64,000 bases of DNA from Atrina japonica (taxonomy: Eukaryota; Mollusca; Bivalvia; Pterioida; Pinnidae), in contig BROG01000550.1 of the NCBI GenBank assembly GCA_030159075.1, positions 335,501-399,500 on the forward strand, given 5' to 3'. The notes under the pieces were generated by a model that saw only the letters and a program-made list of their open reading frames with translations, ran no database searches and had not been told where the DNA came from. Of this stretch, positions 48,656 through 60,345 are shown piece after piece; position 1 is the stretch's first letter; each line of letters starts with the position of its first letter. Made by a program: the position numbers and the translations under genes.

Positions 48656-49147
48656 CATAAGGAAAATGTCCACTGCAGAAGATGTTCCTCTAAAAACAAT
48701 ATTTAATGTCATTTTTTCATTTGTCATGGTATTCTGTTAGACATGTTCTTGTTATATGGAGGTAATGTTCATTCAGTTACATGTGTGTATATTGAATAAA
48801 CTGTCATAATACAGTACCAAACAAAAGCTTTTATACTAGAGAGAAAGGACAGTACAAAAAATTCTCATATGTTAAAAAATCACCAATCAAAACTTCACTT
48901 GTACTGATATATAAGTTTTGTCCATCAATTTTGAATAGTTTTTTACGCCTTAAGTTGTGTGTATTTTCCTAATTTTGCTGAAAATGTATATATCTATGTG
49001 TATTGAAATCTTTCCAATTTAGAAGGTAGGGCACTTTAGAATATGGGCAAGAAATATCACTGAGGTGACTAAGAGAGTGAATTTCATAACCTACAGACGA
49101 GGCTTGCATTAGACAGAGTGGGGACATTTTGTGACCAACAAGAAACA

Positions 49148-49413
49148 CCACGGTGTTACTCTGTGGCTGAGTGGTTAGAGCATCAAGCTTTAAACCATGG
49201 AGTCTCCCACCTTGTGTCAGCACAGGTTCTAGCCCCACTGGAACGTAAACTGAGAAAGATTGCCAGTTTACTTACAGAAGACCAGTGGCCTCTTCCCAGG
49301 TACTTTGTACATGTATCTGGGCTCTCTGCTGCACTTTTAGAAACTGGCGGCCAGAACATAACTGAAAAATTGTTGAGTGCAGGGTAAAACATCATTTTAA
49401 CAAACAAACAAAC
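49148..49413 (+). repeat. tRNA-derived SINE (family 1), copy 6, well preserved
   Basis: A clear A box tggctgagtgg at 49164-49174 is followed by ttagagcatcaagctttaaa, a B-box-like ggttctagccc at about 49224, the family body and an (aaac)n tail at 49398-49412. Frames on both strands over this stretch are SINE-derived. Confidence 0.88.
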
Positions 49414-49419
49414 CTTACA

Positions 49420-51130
49420 TGTACATGTAAATACCGTAGTTTTGTGGTTATGTGTTGTAATTAGAATTATTGCTTCAATCTGACTGGCATACTTTTAGAG
49501 ATGAAAACTTTGACATATTACAAATAAAATCATGGTCCATAAAATGTCCATTAATTCCAATGTACAATGAGTGTAAATTGATAAATGTTTATTTGATAAA
49601 ACTTCCATGGTTTTAACATAAAGATTTACAAAACCAGTTATAGAGTGAAAAAGTGTAAGATTCAGAAAAATGGTTATCATGAACCAAAAATTAGATGTAG
49701 TGTTTCACTTACTACAGCTAGCAGACTATAACAATACTAGGTAAAGTAAAATGAATTGGAACTAGTTTATCGTGTATTTAAATATTTAAACATTTGTGCT
49801 GTTGCTCACAGACAGCAAAATCAATACTACTTGGTTTTCAAATTGCCTTCAAAGAGACTTTGTAGAAATAATTACAGTACAAGTGTTTTAAATATCAATA
49901 ATGGAGTAGTAATCTGCTGTTGAATTTGTTGTGAGTTTGATATGACCTAGGTAAAACTCGAAAGTTTTTATTGTGGTACTATATTAGCTTGAGGTAGATC
50001 TGGTCCCAGGGTCTTGGAACAGATCAGTCAAATTTTGGATTCTGTACTAAAAAATTTTCATGGTAAAATATTTTAAAAAATGAGACATTCACATAACATA
50101 TATGAATTAATTATGTGCTCCAGTTTACAAATTTTAATTCAGAATTGTGGTATATACATATTTCATTTAAGATTTAAGTTTTGAATTAAGTAGAATTGTT
50201 TTTTTTTTCATCTTGGGTCCTAAAGTGTTGGCAATTATCCATTTCTAAAGTAAACTTTTTAGTCTTGTGTAAAATTAGAAAACTATCTGATACATCTTAC
50301 ATTATAATCTGTATAAAAACTCCAATACCTTATGAAATTATTTGCAACTTGATATTTTAAAGTCCCCATTTTATGTTTGTGATAATAAAAATTCTATAAA
50401 TAGTAGTTGTATAACTAGTTCTCTCCTCGATTAACACCTATCAATCATCACAGAATCAATCCGAAATCTTGAGTGCTTTCATTGAGGGTGTAGTAATTAC
50501 GGATGGTTCTTGTTGACATGTTTTTACTTGGATAGAAAATAAGCCATATTAAGTTGTACCACATCGACTCTGAAGATACTATCTACGTACAATAGCACTT
50601 CAAAGGATTTGTATTGAATTAAGTGTTTTGGGGTACATCATTTCAATTACAGCTCATCATCTTACTGGTGGTTTCACTCAATTAAATTTTCAGATTAAAA
50701 GCTAAGGTTTCTTTGAACCTCCGAAAGAAGTTTATTTTTCTACAATGCAAAAACAGATCAGGAATAATTTAACAAGTGCATGAGACACTAAGTCTGTGTA
50801 TTAATGACATAATCATACAGCTTGAAGAATATGGCCATTTCAAATCATTGTTTTCGTGTAATGTGTCTGTCCAACACTGAAAGTAATGTTCTTCTTTTTT
50901 AAAAACTTTTTTTGAGATCAATGTCAAAGTTTATATCCACTGGAGAAAAGTTAATTTGGTCCAATGGCAGTTTTATTATGCCTTTAAATACTTGTTAGAT
51001 TGTATTTGTAGTACCACAGAAGTTAGACACAAACTAGTTCCAGAATGAAAAACATATACTAATCTTTCTTGTTTTGAAGCATTTCACTTGTAAATATGTA
51101 ACTTAAGATGAAATATATCCAGTTTGTTTC
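49420..51130. other. Intergenic sequence downstream of the BTB gene
   Basis: No gene is seen. It contains the region where the 3' UTR of the minus-strand BTB gene must end. Candidate polyadenylation hexamers for it lie at 51135-51140 and 50972-50977. Confidence 0.5.
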
Positions 51131-51134
51131 AAAT

Positions 51135-51140
51135 TTTATT
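51135..51140 (-). terminator. Candidate polyadenylation signal for the BTB gene
   Basis: AATAAA on the minus strand, 22 nt after the TAA. That would make a very short 3' UTR; another AATAAA at 50972-50977 is an alternative. The motif is frequent in this AT-rich sequence, so neither can be chosen from sequence alone. Confidence 0.3.
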
Positions 51141-51162
51141 TTGAAACTGATGATAATGTCAC

Positions 51163-52530
51163 TTATGACGAACGCTCTCCTGTTTGTACACTAGTAGACT
51201 GCACAAAGCTAGCAGGTGTGATTGTGCGAGCTTGTGTCATATGAACAGAGTTTGTGTGAACAACAGTAGTGGGTGCCAGACTATTGAGTAGACCAGACAT
51301 GGATACAGTTGATCCTGTATTTCTTTGAGCATTCCTTTCCAGGAAGTTACTGTAGATTTGACTATGCATAATATTGGATGGCTGAGTGTTCTGAATGAAA
51401 ATTGCTGGTGCAGAAAAGTCCTGACCAGATGAATTTGTCCTGTGAGAGTTGATTGAATGAGGACCAGGCGATTGAGTGCCATCAGCACTGCCAGGTCGTG
51501 GTGTATAGTTTCTTTTTCTGAACTGTATACCTGTAAAATCCTCCTTTGCTTCAGGAATGTCCTTGAAACAGTGGTATTTCACTGCATTCTCCACTAGATC
51601 TTGAACTTGAGGGAAGTTTTTGAACACACCATGCTTTTGCAGATGATATAACACTTTCCGGTGTAAAAGCGGATAACGTATGTTGACTAGGATATCCTCT
51701 ATCAAGTTTTTATCACTTAAATTATTCTTTTTCATCCAGTCTGTTGCAGATGTTAGAATCACATTCTCTTCTGCATGGCACTCATCACATTTGAGCAAAT
51801 CACAAACTAAATGCCAACTACAGCTTTTCCATCTCTCACCTGTAATTAGCTCACGGAATTTGGCACAGAGAACTTTAAAGCACAAATTGCTATTTTCTTC
51901 AGGAAATAAATTAGCTTCATACATATCACATACAATGTCAATAGGAAACCCTCTGCAATGATCATCAACAGAGAGCATGTTTTGAAGTATTTGCGTTATG
52001 TAACTTTGGCAGTGTTGCATTAACGGTTTCACTGCATACTTTTCTGCCAGTTTGTGTAGAGGAAGAACATAATCACGGTGTAACCAAACCGCCCCACTGT
52101 AAATGAAGTATAAAAAGCGACTAAATACCAGGCTACATTCCACAGATTCTTGAAGACACAGAATTGGTCTGGTGTCATTATCCATGGGACCAATATCGTT
52201 TAGCATTGCTGCCAAGATTTCACTTTTCATTCCCAGAATCATTTTGTGTCCTCTGAAAACAAATTGCCCTTCATTCACATTCAGTATAATATCACATAAT
52301 GTTTCACTGTCAAACAGCGACTCAAAGGACTGTGATGTTTTAACCTTCTTGCTTCCATTAGGGATGATGTGACCCTCTGCACTGGGCACATCATCTGGTG
52401 GTTTTGTTGGGTCAGGATAATGTTGACCGCTTGGACTGTATCGTTTCATTCCTTTCAAACAACATTTTACGGCCACATCAACTTGTATTTTGTCATTCGC
52501 CAGGGTTAACGGGTCCTTAATTGCACTCAT
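51163..52530 (-). CDS. BTB-BACK domain protein, BTBD17-like, 455 residues, intronless
   Basis: One uninterrupted frame from ATG at 52530 to TAA at 51165-51163. The start is fixed because in-frame TGA codons lie 2 and 6 codons upstream in the same exon. Residues about 70-182 form a BTB/POZ domain (DSETLCDIILNV, FRGHKMILGMKSEILAAML, YFIYSGAVWLHRD, LHKLAEKYAVKPLM). About 190-300 resemble a BACK domain (EENSNLCFKVLCAKF, NIRYPLLHRKVLYHLQ). The tail from 340 is Ser/Thr/Gln/Asn-rich and probably disordered. There are no Kelch repeats, ruling out a typical Kelch-like adaptor. Domain order and the RNY motif after BACK resemble BTBD17 and galectin-3-binding protein, but there is no signal peptide, so an intracellular role is inferred. 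BTB domains mediate dimerisation and often Cullin-3 binding; neither is shown here. Confidence 0.92.
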   Translation of the reverse strand: MSAIKDPLTLANDKIQVDVAVKCCLKGMKRYSPSGQHYPDPTKPPDDVPSAEGHIIPNGSKKVKTSQSFESLFDSETLCDIILNVNEGQFVFRGHKMILGMKSEILAAMLNDIGPMDNDTRPILCLQESVECSLVFSRFLYFIYSGAVWLHRDYVLPLHKLAEKYAVKPLMQHCQSYITQILQNMLSVDDHCRGFPIDIVCDMYEANLFPEENSNLCFKVLCAKFRELITGERWKSCSWHLVCDLLKCDECHAEENVILTSATDWMKKNNLSDKNLIEDILVNIRYPLLHRKVLYHLQKHGVFKNFPQVQDLVENAVKYHCFKDIPEAKEDFTGIQFRKRNYTPRPGSADGTQSPGPHSINSHRTNSSGQDFSAPAIFIQNTQPSNIMHSQIYSNFLERNAQRNTGSTVSMSGLLNSLAPTTVVHTNSVHMTQARTITPASFVQSTSVQTGERSS

Positions 52531-52554
52531 GCATCACCAGTAGTGTCAAAAACC
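52531..52554 (-). other. 5' UTR of the BTB coding exon with splice acceptor
   Basis: On the minus strand a pyrimidine-rich stretch ending tgtattttacag (52566-52555) is a good acceptor. The exon therefore starts at 52554, 24 nt before the ATG. This implies at least one upstream non-coding exon. Confidence 0.7.
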
Positions 52555-55500
52555 CTGTAAAATACATGAAAAAAGAAATGAAAACCTACACCTTTTCCCC
52601 ATAACTGCGTAATCAAATCTAAAAGTACCAGAGACATTTTGTCCAGAACTGGTAATTAGATTAGATTTACATGTTCATGTAGTTTGTTTAATAAAATCAC
52701 GTACAACAGCGTGCATAGCAAGATTCCATACCACTTCTGATGCATATCGGGTCAAATGGTAGATTTACAAGCAATCACTTCTGTGTTTACATAAAAAGAC
52801 CTGCATTCCTATACAATTTATACATTTGTGGTAGACATGGGGATGCTGGTATGTCAAGTACCCTCTACAAATGTTTGTACCATAAGATTATTTAGATAAA
52901 CGCTCCTAACCTTTGTCTTAGTTGCACTGGCTCATGATCCTTTAATTTTTCACTTTGTTTCCATTATTTCTTTCTAAATATTCACATACAAAATGTTTAT
53001 AATTGGCAAATGTTGCAACTCTGAGCACAATGTTGGTGAATATATTCCAGTGTATTGGCCTAGCATTATATGACTGTATCTATCTCTAACATCATTCGTT
53101 CAATAAAAGTAATATTCTTAGACAGACCACAATTTTTTAATTAAAGTGAGAATGAATGTTTCTGAAATTTTTGAAAAATTTTTTTTTTCAAAATACACTG
53201 AAGCCTTATAATGAAATATATCTAAAATAGAAATTTTAAGCTTAAGAAATCTTCTAAGCATGAACAAATTATGCTGGTGAGAGAAGAAACTCACGATTAC
53301 TATTAAGACAATGCTGTTAACATGGTCTCTTTTATAGCTACTTTATGAGCAGTATTATATTGGTAGTATTTGGGTTAGTTATTTAGGCTGACAGTTTCAA
53401 TCTCGGCTAATGTCAGTCTTAGTATAAATTTGGTTTCCATTGGCTGTTTTCTCCTTTGTCTCAATGTTTATTACATCGATTTGTCTAACAGTAATTTCAG
53501 GTACTTCTAACTTTTTGTGGTGTTTAGGTGTCACCCAATCCTACTTGTCAGTCACGAAATCTCTGATCTATTGTATATTCATACTAAGTTATTTTATTTT
53601 TGTCATGATTGATGCATTTTCATCACAGTTTTCCTCTCTATCTAACACTGAATGCATAATCATTGTGAAATTGATTACTATAGGAGTGATTGCTATTTGC
53701 TCTGGAGTATATTTAGCTTACAACTCAGTTGTATTATAATGTTTTCATATGAAGGGCACCTGAAGGTGTAACTTTTCTCCCCTCTGAGTACTTGATTTCT
53801 CAGTTGGATCTCATTTCAATACTGTAATTATTATTCAAATAATTTAAAGTTTAGTAGTATCCACAGATCATTTGTTGTTGTATTAGAATATTTTCATGAT
53901 CACATTTGTTATAATTTGTACAGGCAGTTGGTTTTTTTTTAACATTGTAACAAATTTGTATATTGTAGCATGCATACATTTTAACATGCATATCCCTCTA
54001 AAGCACTTGTTTACATTGTCTGTAAGCCCAGGGCCTAGCACAATAAAAGTTAAGAAATACTTAAAGTCTAAAAATTTTACTCATCTTTGGCTAATCTCAA
54101 ATCTGATTGGCTGAAAAGGCTTAAGTTAAGACCGGAGAAGATGGTACAAACCTACCTAAGCCAATGTTATAATAAGTATAATTGTCTCTAATACATTGAC
54201 GATGCCTAGAAAACCACACCATTAAGAACACTATAGTACCATATTTTATAACATGCTAAGTAGTCTAGGTGATTTTTAAGTGGAGTATATGTACATGTAG
54301 ATATACATGTGTAACAAGCACAATGCAATTTAAAGTGTGCTAAGCACAGTATTTTAAACCAATAAAAGCATTCATTTTTTTTTTACACGAAACTGTGTAC
54401 ATGAATATTATTACAAGCAGTATAGTTTATACAGTAGTACAGTTCTAGATTCATATGTAGAACCATCAGTCATCCATGCCATCATAAGAGTAAACCTTTT
54501 CAGTCTGATACTGAACTTTTTCACTAGTTTACTAATAAAGCACATGTAGACAGTTGATTAAATTAAAGTATTTTAATCTCCATGTGTTCAGCAGACAGGG
54601 TTGTACGAGTACAAAACAAATTAAATTTTACAACAGACACTGCCCAATTAATATACTGATTGTGATTCATTTAACAGCGATTTAGTTTTCATATAAAAAG
54701 ACAAATATTAAACGTGAGAAAAACGGTACGCAATGAACAATTATCATTCTGAATTTTTCAAAAGAATTTGTAGCAGGGAAAAACATATTCGAAAAGAAAA
54801 TTTATCAGATTAAGTGTAATGGTGATTTACTTTAAATAATTACTAACACGAGTAGGAAATTTAATTAAAGTTGCCTCATCTTTCAAGTGGAAACAGCATT
54901 ATCAAGTAGCCCCGTCATAGGGGAATTGAAGGCGAAATTGTCCTCGCTTAGTTCTATTCCTCAGACTTGGAGTATAAATTGTTATCTGTCTTCATCCAAT
55001 TAAGGTTCAATGTGAAAAAATAATTACTTCTCAGTTTCATATAAGGGATGCGATAGTATTTTCTCCCTTCTCCATAAGGCATCATTTAGTACAAAGAATT
55101 GAACTAGTAAATTCATGGACAAAAAACTGTTAGGTAGTTTGTAAAATATTTAAATTGATTGTCATTGAATTTGATTAACATTAGAATGTCCTATTATACA
55201 GGTAGTAATTATATGTGACATTTCCTGTATTGCTGCAGGTAAAACAGAAACATGGAACTTCTATCTAGGACACCTATCTGAATAGAGAAATACCTGTTTA
55301 GAGGGATAATTTATGTTTGTTATACATAAGTGTTTACTAAGTAACAGGTAATTAGCAAACAAATTGATCTGTACAATGACCCTACAGATTACTGTGCAAG
55401 ATCTTTGGCCGCCCCCTACATGTTTTACGGGGAGTGATGTAAGTCATCTTGGCAACTTATGACATCAAAGCTCTGACATCAACATTCTGAAGAATGTTTT

Positions 55501-57582
55501 TTGCCCACAGGTAGAAAATGACTCTAATAAACTAATCAGAATTGAATTAGATACAATGAATGTAATGTCAGCTTTGTATTAAGGTGAAATTAATTTATTT
55601 AGTTACATTATCCAGTTAGCCTCTCTTGTCTTCTTATTTTTTATGAAGATCTGTGGTTCTATAAATCTGCCATCTTAATTACCTTCAACAGAGTTCATAA
55701 ATTACTTTAAAATGTATACGAGTCTATGTAGCTATGAAGCTTTCATTTGTACTGGTTTAACCACAAATCGTATATAATTTATGAGTCAATTATATAAGAT
55801 TGGGTAAAAAATAACATTTTTATTGTATTGTTACTCTATTTTCCATAAAGATTTTCAAGAACTGAAATACTGTATATACAAATGTGATTTATTGCATACA
55901 ATGTTGGTGACTATATTTATAAAGTGTTTTATTTGCGAAATTTTCATTACTTTCAGAGATATATATTTTCTGTAAAGTCAAGAAAATATACTTAATTTTT
56001 CGGAGAAATAGATTATTTCGCAAGGAAAAATAGCCTTGAAGCAACAGGAAACTTTATGTAGAAAAAAAAACTGAATACATGTGTCTCTCTTATCTATGCA
56101 GCTATGTATTGATATGGATACAATACTGGTTTTGTTCTTGATTCTTGTAAACCAATGATATGTATATTTTACAAACTGTCTGTCCATAATTTTATCAAAA
56201 TATTATTGTTCTATTTTCCCATCACTTGAATCAATTTCAGTACAGGATATTCTGACTTGAACATGAACACAACTGCTTTATTTTTATCAGTAGTTTAAAT
56301 ACAACCCCTGTTCATTCATATTCTTTGGAAGATTTCACAGGCAATTTATATTTTGATGAAATGCTGACAAAATCAAAAATGTTTGTCAGAAATAATTGAC
56401 TTCCCCAGAAATGAAATAACATATAATTTACGTGTTTCTATAGACTAATAGTACATAGGGCATTGCAGTAATGAAAAATCTTCTCCATTTTTTCTGCTAA
56501 CTTAAGTATTTCACAGTGGGTGTGAACAAGGCATATAATTTTTTGGGTTCATTTTGTACTACACTGTGATGATAAGTTGATTTATTAAGGATATATCAGA
56601 ATTGTTCAATTTCATATTCTCTTAGAGTGCGTAAGTTGGTACTAAGTACAACTGGTGTTTGCATTTTAAAAATGTTCATATCATTACAGATGTGGGGAGA
56701 TGATGTATACTGTGAATATAAACAGTCATATGTTTGTTTTTTATTTACTAATTGAAAATGAACAATAAAAAATGTCAATTTTACTATACTTCGAAAGAAA
56801 TTTGCCATTTTAAATCTTTTAATGCTAGCAGACTTTCTGCATTTAAAAGCAAAAATTTTAAGTAAAAATTGATAGATAACAATTAACAGGTGAAGTGGTT
56901 ACTTGTAAGATTTTGCATTTGCTAAACCCTAATGATGATATATAAAGATTATTATTTAACAAAAGAATCATACAGGAGAGTAACACAAAATATATTTTAA
57001 TGGAATTTAACAAAATATTTTTATCTTTTATCGAAATTCATTACATATATTTTAAAAATAGAAATTAGAATATTCAATCTTTCTATGTTTTCTGTACGGT
57101 AAGTTGATATTAACTTTAATTGAGTACAATAATGTCACCACTACTTACACAGAGCAAACATCTTCTAACATAGCAATGTTTAAAACTCAAATGTCCTCTT
57201 ACATGACACATATGATACTATAGATTTGTGTGTAACACTACATAGAAATGATTGTTGTTAAAGCAAGAGAAAAAATAAATATACCAGTTTATCCATGTTG
57301 AGTGAAAACCATTTAAATCCTGTTGACTGTTGATCATAAAATTCTCAAGAACCACACCTTCGCATTTATATATATATCACCATGTCAAAATACACTGCTT
57401 TAAAACAAATTAGAAGATGATTTGGTGTCTGTTCTTAGAAGTATCAGCAAGCTATGTTATCTATCTATAAAGAACACATTGAGCTCGATATCCTTCCTAC
57501 GCGTAGAGTAGCTTTAGAGTGAAATGAGGTCGAAATACATTTAAAACTCGTGGGTTACTATCACAAAAAGTACAACTCTTAC
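52555..57582 (-). other. Putative long 5' UTR intron of the BTB gene
   Basis: It is bounded by the acceptor at 52555 and the candidate donor at 57582. There is almost no repeat content compared with the rest of the window. It includes higher-complexity blocks at about 54690-55010 and 55380-55500 with AATTAA-type and TGACATCA-type motifs. The hydrophobic frame 53440-53739 on the opposite strand lacks support. The extent depends on the unproven upstream exon. Confidence 0.4.
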
Positions 57583-57860
57583 CTGTATATCAAAGATATC
57601 CAGTCTCTCACACTATACCAAGCGCTAGTAAACTACCTTCTGATCTGAAGAGTGTATTTCCTTGTTAGAAAGTCTTAATTTCTGTCCCGACACACCTGAG
57701 ATAGCCTGCCAATAAACTGATCATTTCTGAAGTAATATGAGTGGTCTGTCATATTTCTCATAATTTAACAGCAGTGAGGCAGTAGCCTGTTATTGTTAGG
57801 GAGCCCACCGATGCGTGAAGACAGACCTGTGTCTCCAGTTTAACGCTCTAGGCAAAAAAA
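57583..57860 (-). other. Candidate first (non-coding) exon and promoter region of the BTB gene
   Basis: On the minus strand ctttgatatacag is followed by a strong donor, gtaagag (57582 downward). The preceding 250 bp is less AT-rich than its surroundings and contains CpGs (ggtgtgtcgggacagaaatt, agcgcttggtatag). No start codon is needed because the coding exon has its own ATG. The 5' boundary is arbitrary. Other donor-like sites on this strand, near 60688 and 61083, are alternatives. Confidence 0.35.
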
Positions 57861-59015
57861 TACGATTAGGGTCATTACATACAATTGTTATTAGAACAGG
57901 AAGCAGTATTGGTGAAAAATGTCATATCTTTCTTGTGTTGCGCAAATCGTTTCTTGATCAGGTTGCATATAATCTGCTAATGGAAAGTTGTTGATATACC
58001 ATTCAGGCTAAACAGTATCTGTAATTAAATTATCGACTAATGGAGAGAAGTTGTATTCCAGTTTGCATGTCTTGTATATTAAATTTTCTATCAAAGAATG
58101 TGGTGGTGTGAATTTAATTATTTATACTTTGTTACTGGAAGCATCTCATTTAATATTAACCTAATCAAATTGTCTTGTGAACTGAAATTTCTCAATTATC
58201 GCTGTTGACTTCTTAAATAAATGACAAATTGCTGATTTAGCCAATGGAGACAAGATAATTTTCTTTATGGAGGTCAAAATTCTGCTCACTTTGCTATAAA
58301 TATAGTTATTACACAGCTAGACAGTAATATCAAGTTTCACCATCTTTTGACAAGAAATAAATAATTACGTTAGCTTTTTAAGTTGTAGACAAAGGAAACC
58401 TTCATTTTTTTGGTTATAGGTACATGTAATTTTATGAAACAGACTTTGTATGACTGTGACAGACAGACTGAGTGACTAGCACCCTGGTAAGCATTGTAAA
58501 GAAGATTATTAACAATTTAATCTATAGAGTTTGCTCTGTTGGACATTTTCCCTTGTGAAATAATAAATCTTGAAAATTAAATGTACTGAATAGTATGTTA
58601 TTCAGTACACTAATGTCTTACTTGTAAGTTCATGCTGGTGAAATTCTCTTTTTGTTGATATGACAGGAAATCCTGACATTTCAATTCACAGTTTGGACAT
58701 TTTATATGCATGAACTGAAATCTTATATCCAATAACTGGTATATCAGTAGAGCAGAGACCACCATGGCCTTTTTTTGGTGTGGTTGTAGGCCAAGCTTGA
58801 ATTGTTTTGCCACCCAAACTTTCCTTGATACACTAAAAATGTCTTTGTGCCACCCTTAACAATTTTAAGATTCAGCGCTTTTAATTGTTCAAGTGTACAG
58901 TGAATTGCTTTGTTCTTAATCACAGTATTCTTTGATTGTTGTTGATCAATTGTAAATCATAGTTATATATCTTTTTATGTCATCAAAAAAGTTTAACACA
59001 CATCACAGATTCCAC
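57860..59015. other. Gene-free stretch
   Basis: AT-rich, without obvious repeats apart from a short palindromic 'ctgaatag...ttcag' near 58587. No coding or RNA gene is seen. A TATAAATA motif near 58297 has no associated gene. Confidence 0.45.
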
Positions 59016-59018
59016 ATT

Positions 59019-59333
59019 AGGCCTCGGGTGGCCGAGTGGTTAGAGCATCATAGTTGAAACCCAGAAGTCTCTCACCTCTAGTCATTGCTGATTCAATCTC
59101 CACAGGAACCTAAGATTAATTTGTGAGAAGGTTTTGTTATTTCCAGAAATTTTGGCCTGGTACCATTAAACTTGTGAATCTACTCAAGTCTGAGAATATT
59201 TTCAACTTTTGTGGTAGGTTGGTGGTCTCTTTCCAGATATATTATAAACAGGTTTTCTCCTCCAACATTAAAAACTGACTGCCACCACATATAAACTGAA
59301 AAATTGTTGAGTGTGGCATAAAGTGCCATTGAA
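59019..59333 (+). repeat. tRNA-derived SINE (family 1), copy 7, extended
   Basis: The head gcctcgggtggccgagtggt, then tagagcatca, matches family 1. A B-box-like attcaatctcc lies near 59091. The body contains about 60 bp of extra sequence between the 'gtgagaagg' and 'ggtggtctctttccag' blocks, so this copy is longer (about 315 bp) than the usual 240-260 bp. It ends tgttgagtgtggcataaa. Confidence 0.82.
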
Positions 59334-59594
59334 ACAGTTTCCACATGAACATCTTTGCCATTCTTGATTTTCATTTGATAGTGATCCCTGGTGCAATATT
59401 CTACATTAACATTCATTAGGGAGATAAAACATCGTGTATAAACTTAATCAGAAATTTGGAGAGATAATTGACATTATGAAACATTTAGATATCCAATCAT
59501 TTTGATCATCCCTGTAGTAGTAAGAGAAGTATTAAAAATTAAATTTTCATTTGATTAAAAAGTTAAGTTTGATATTTTTGCATTTTAATTATCT

Positions 59595-59905
59595 TGAGAT
59601 TTTTGCAACAATTCTAATATAGAAAGAACAATTTTTTTTTATGAAGAGCAAAAAATTATGTGAAAATATTGTAATTGACAATTTGTAAATTATATGTACA
59701 ATGTTCCATGATATGGAATGAGTCAGTAATTGATGATCTTTAGTATTATGTAAAAAGAATTGTAATTGTACAATGTATCTCATGTAGAAAGAGTGAATTT
59801 TACTGATGATCTGTAAAATTACATGATAAATGGTAATTGTAACTCGTATAGAAAGAGCGAATATTATTGATGATCTGTTGAATTTTGTAAAATGTATTTT
59901 CATTG
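59595..59905. repeat. Diverged tandem repeat, about 70-85-bp unit, four copies
   Basis: Successive blocks share 'agaaagagtgaattttact' with 'gatgatctgt' and 'aattgtaattgtacaatg'. Copies start near 59618, 59690, 59770 and 59845 and differ by many substitutions. The minus-strand frame 59589-59903 runs through them and is not convincing. Confidence 0.65.
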
Positions 59906-60175
59906 TCTGACTAACATGATTAGAATTTCATACATCCTCGTTCAACACCGCATGTCAAATTACTAAAATAGATTTGTTTTTGTTTGAATCATTGTTGTTT
60001 TCTACATCCCACTTAGAATTTTACTCTTATATTTAGATGTATTGAGCTTTAGGTGAAGTGTCACAGATTATAACATATGCTACAAATCTATGCCAATGTA
60101 GTGAGTGTTAACTCATATGCCTTATCTACTGTGATACAAAATATCTTATCCTAATTCCTGTGACTTCTGCTTAGG

Positions 60176-60345
60176 GTGTCAGGGTAGTACAGTGTTGAGT
60201 ACACTTCTCACCAGTGAGACCTAGGTGTGATTGTCTGATTGGACAGGGGAGTATGTGTGATGGCCTGGTGGTCACCAGCTCTCACACATGTTTTTTTTTC
60301 TGCGGGAACTACAATTTCTTCTTGCAGTAAGCTCTCTCTCACACC
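60176..60345 (+). repeat. Possible tRNA-derived SINE (third type)
   Basis: 'ggtagtacagtgttgagtac' followed by 'acttctcaccagtgagacct' and 'aggtgtgattgt' resembles the A-box, anticodon-arm and B-box layout of a tRNA head. A pyrimidine-rich body follows to about 60345. There is only one copy in the window, so the call rests on the head alone. Confidence 0.45.

Noticed and set aside
49148..49240. tRNA-like head considered as a true tRNA gene
   Set aside because: The cloverleaf is incomplete, and the head is followed by a conserved SINE body shared by the other copies. The same applies to 236, 2183, 16745, 32794 and 59019.
53440..53739. 99-codon hydrophobic frame with three apparent membrane segments
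   Set aside because: T-rich sequence gives hydrophobic codons by chance. There are no splice partners and no recognisable motif, and it lies antisense to the putative BTB intron.
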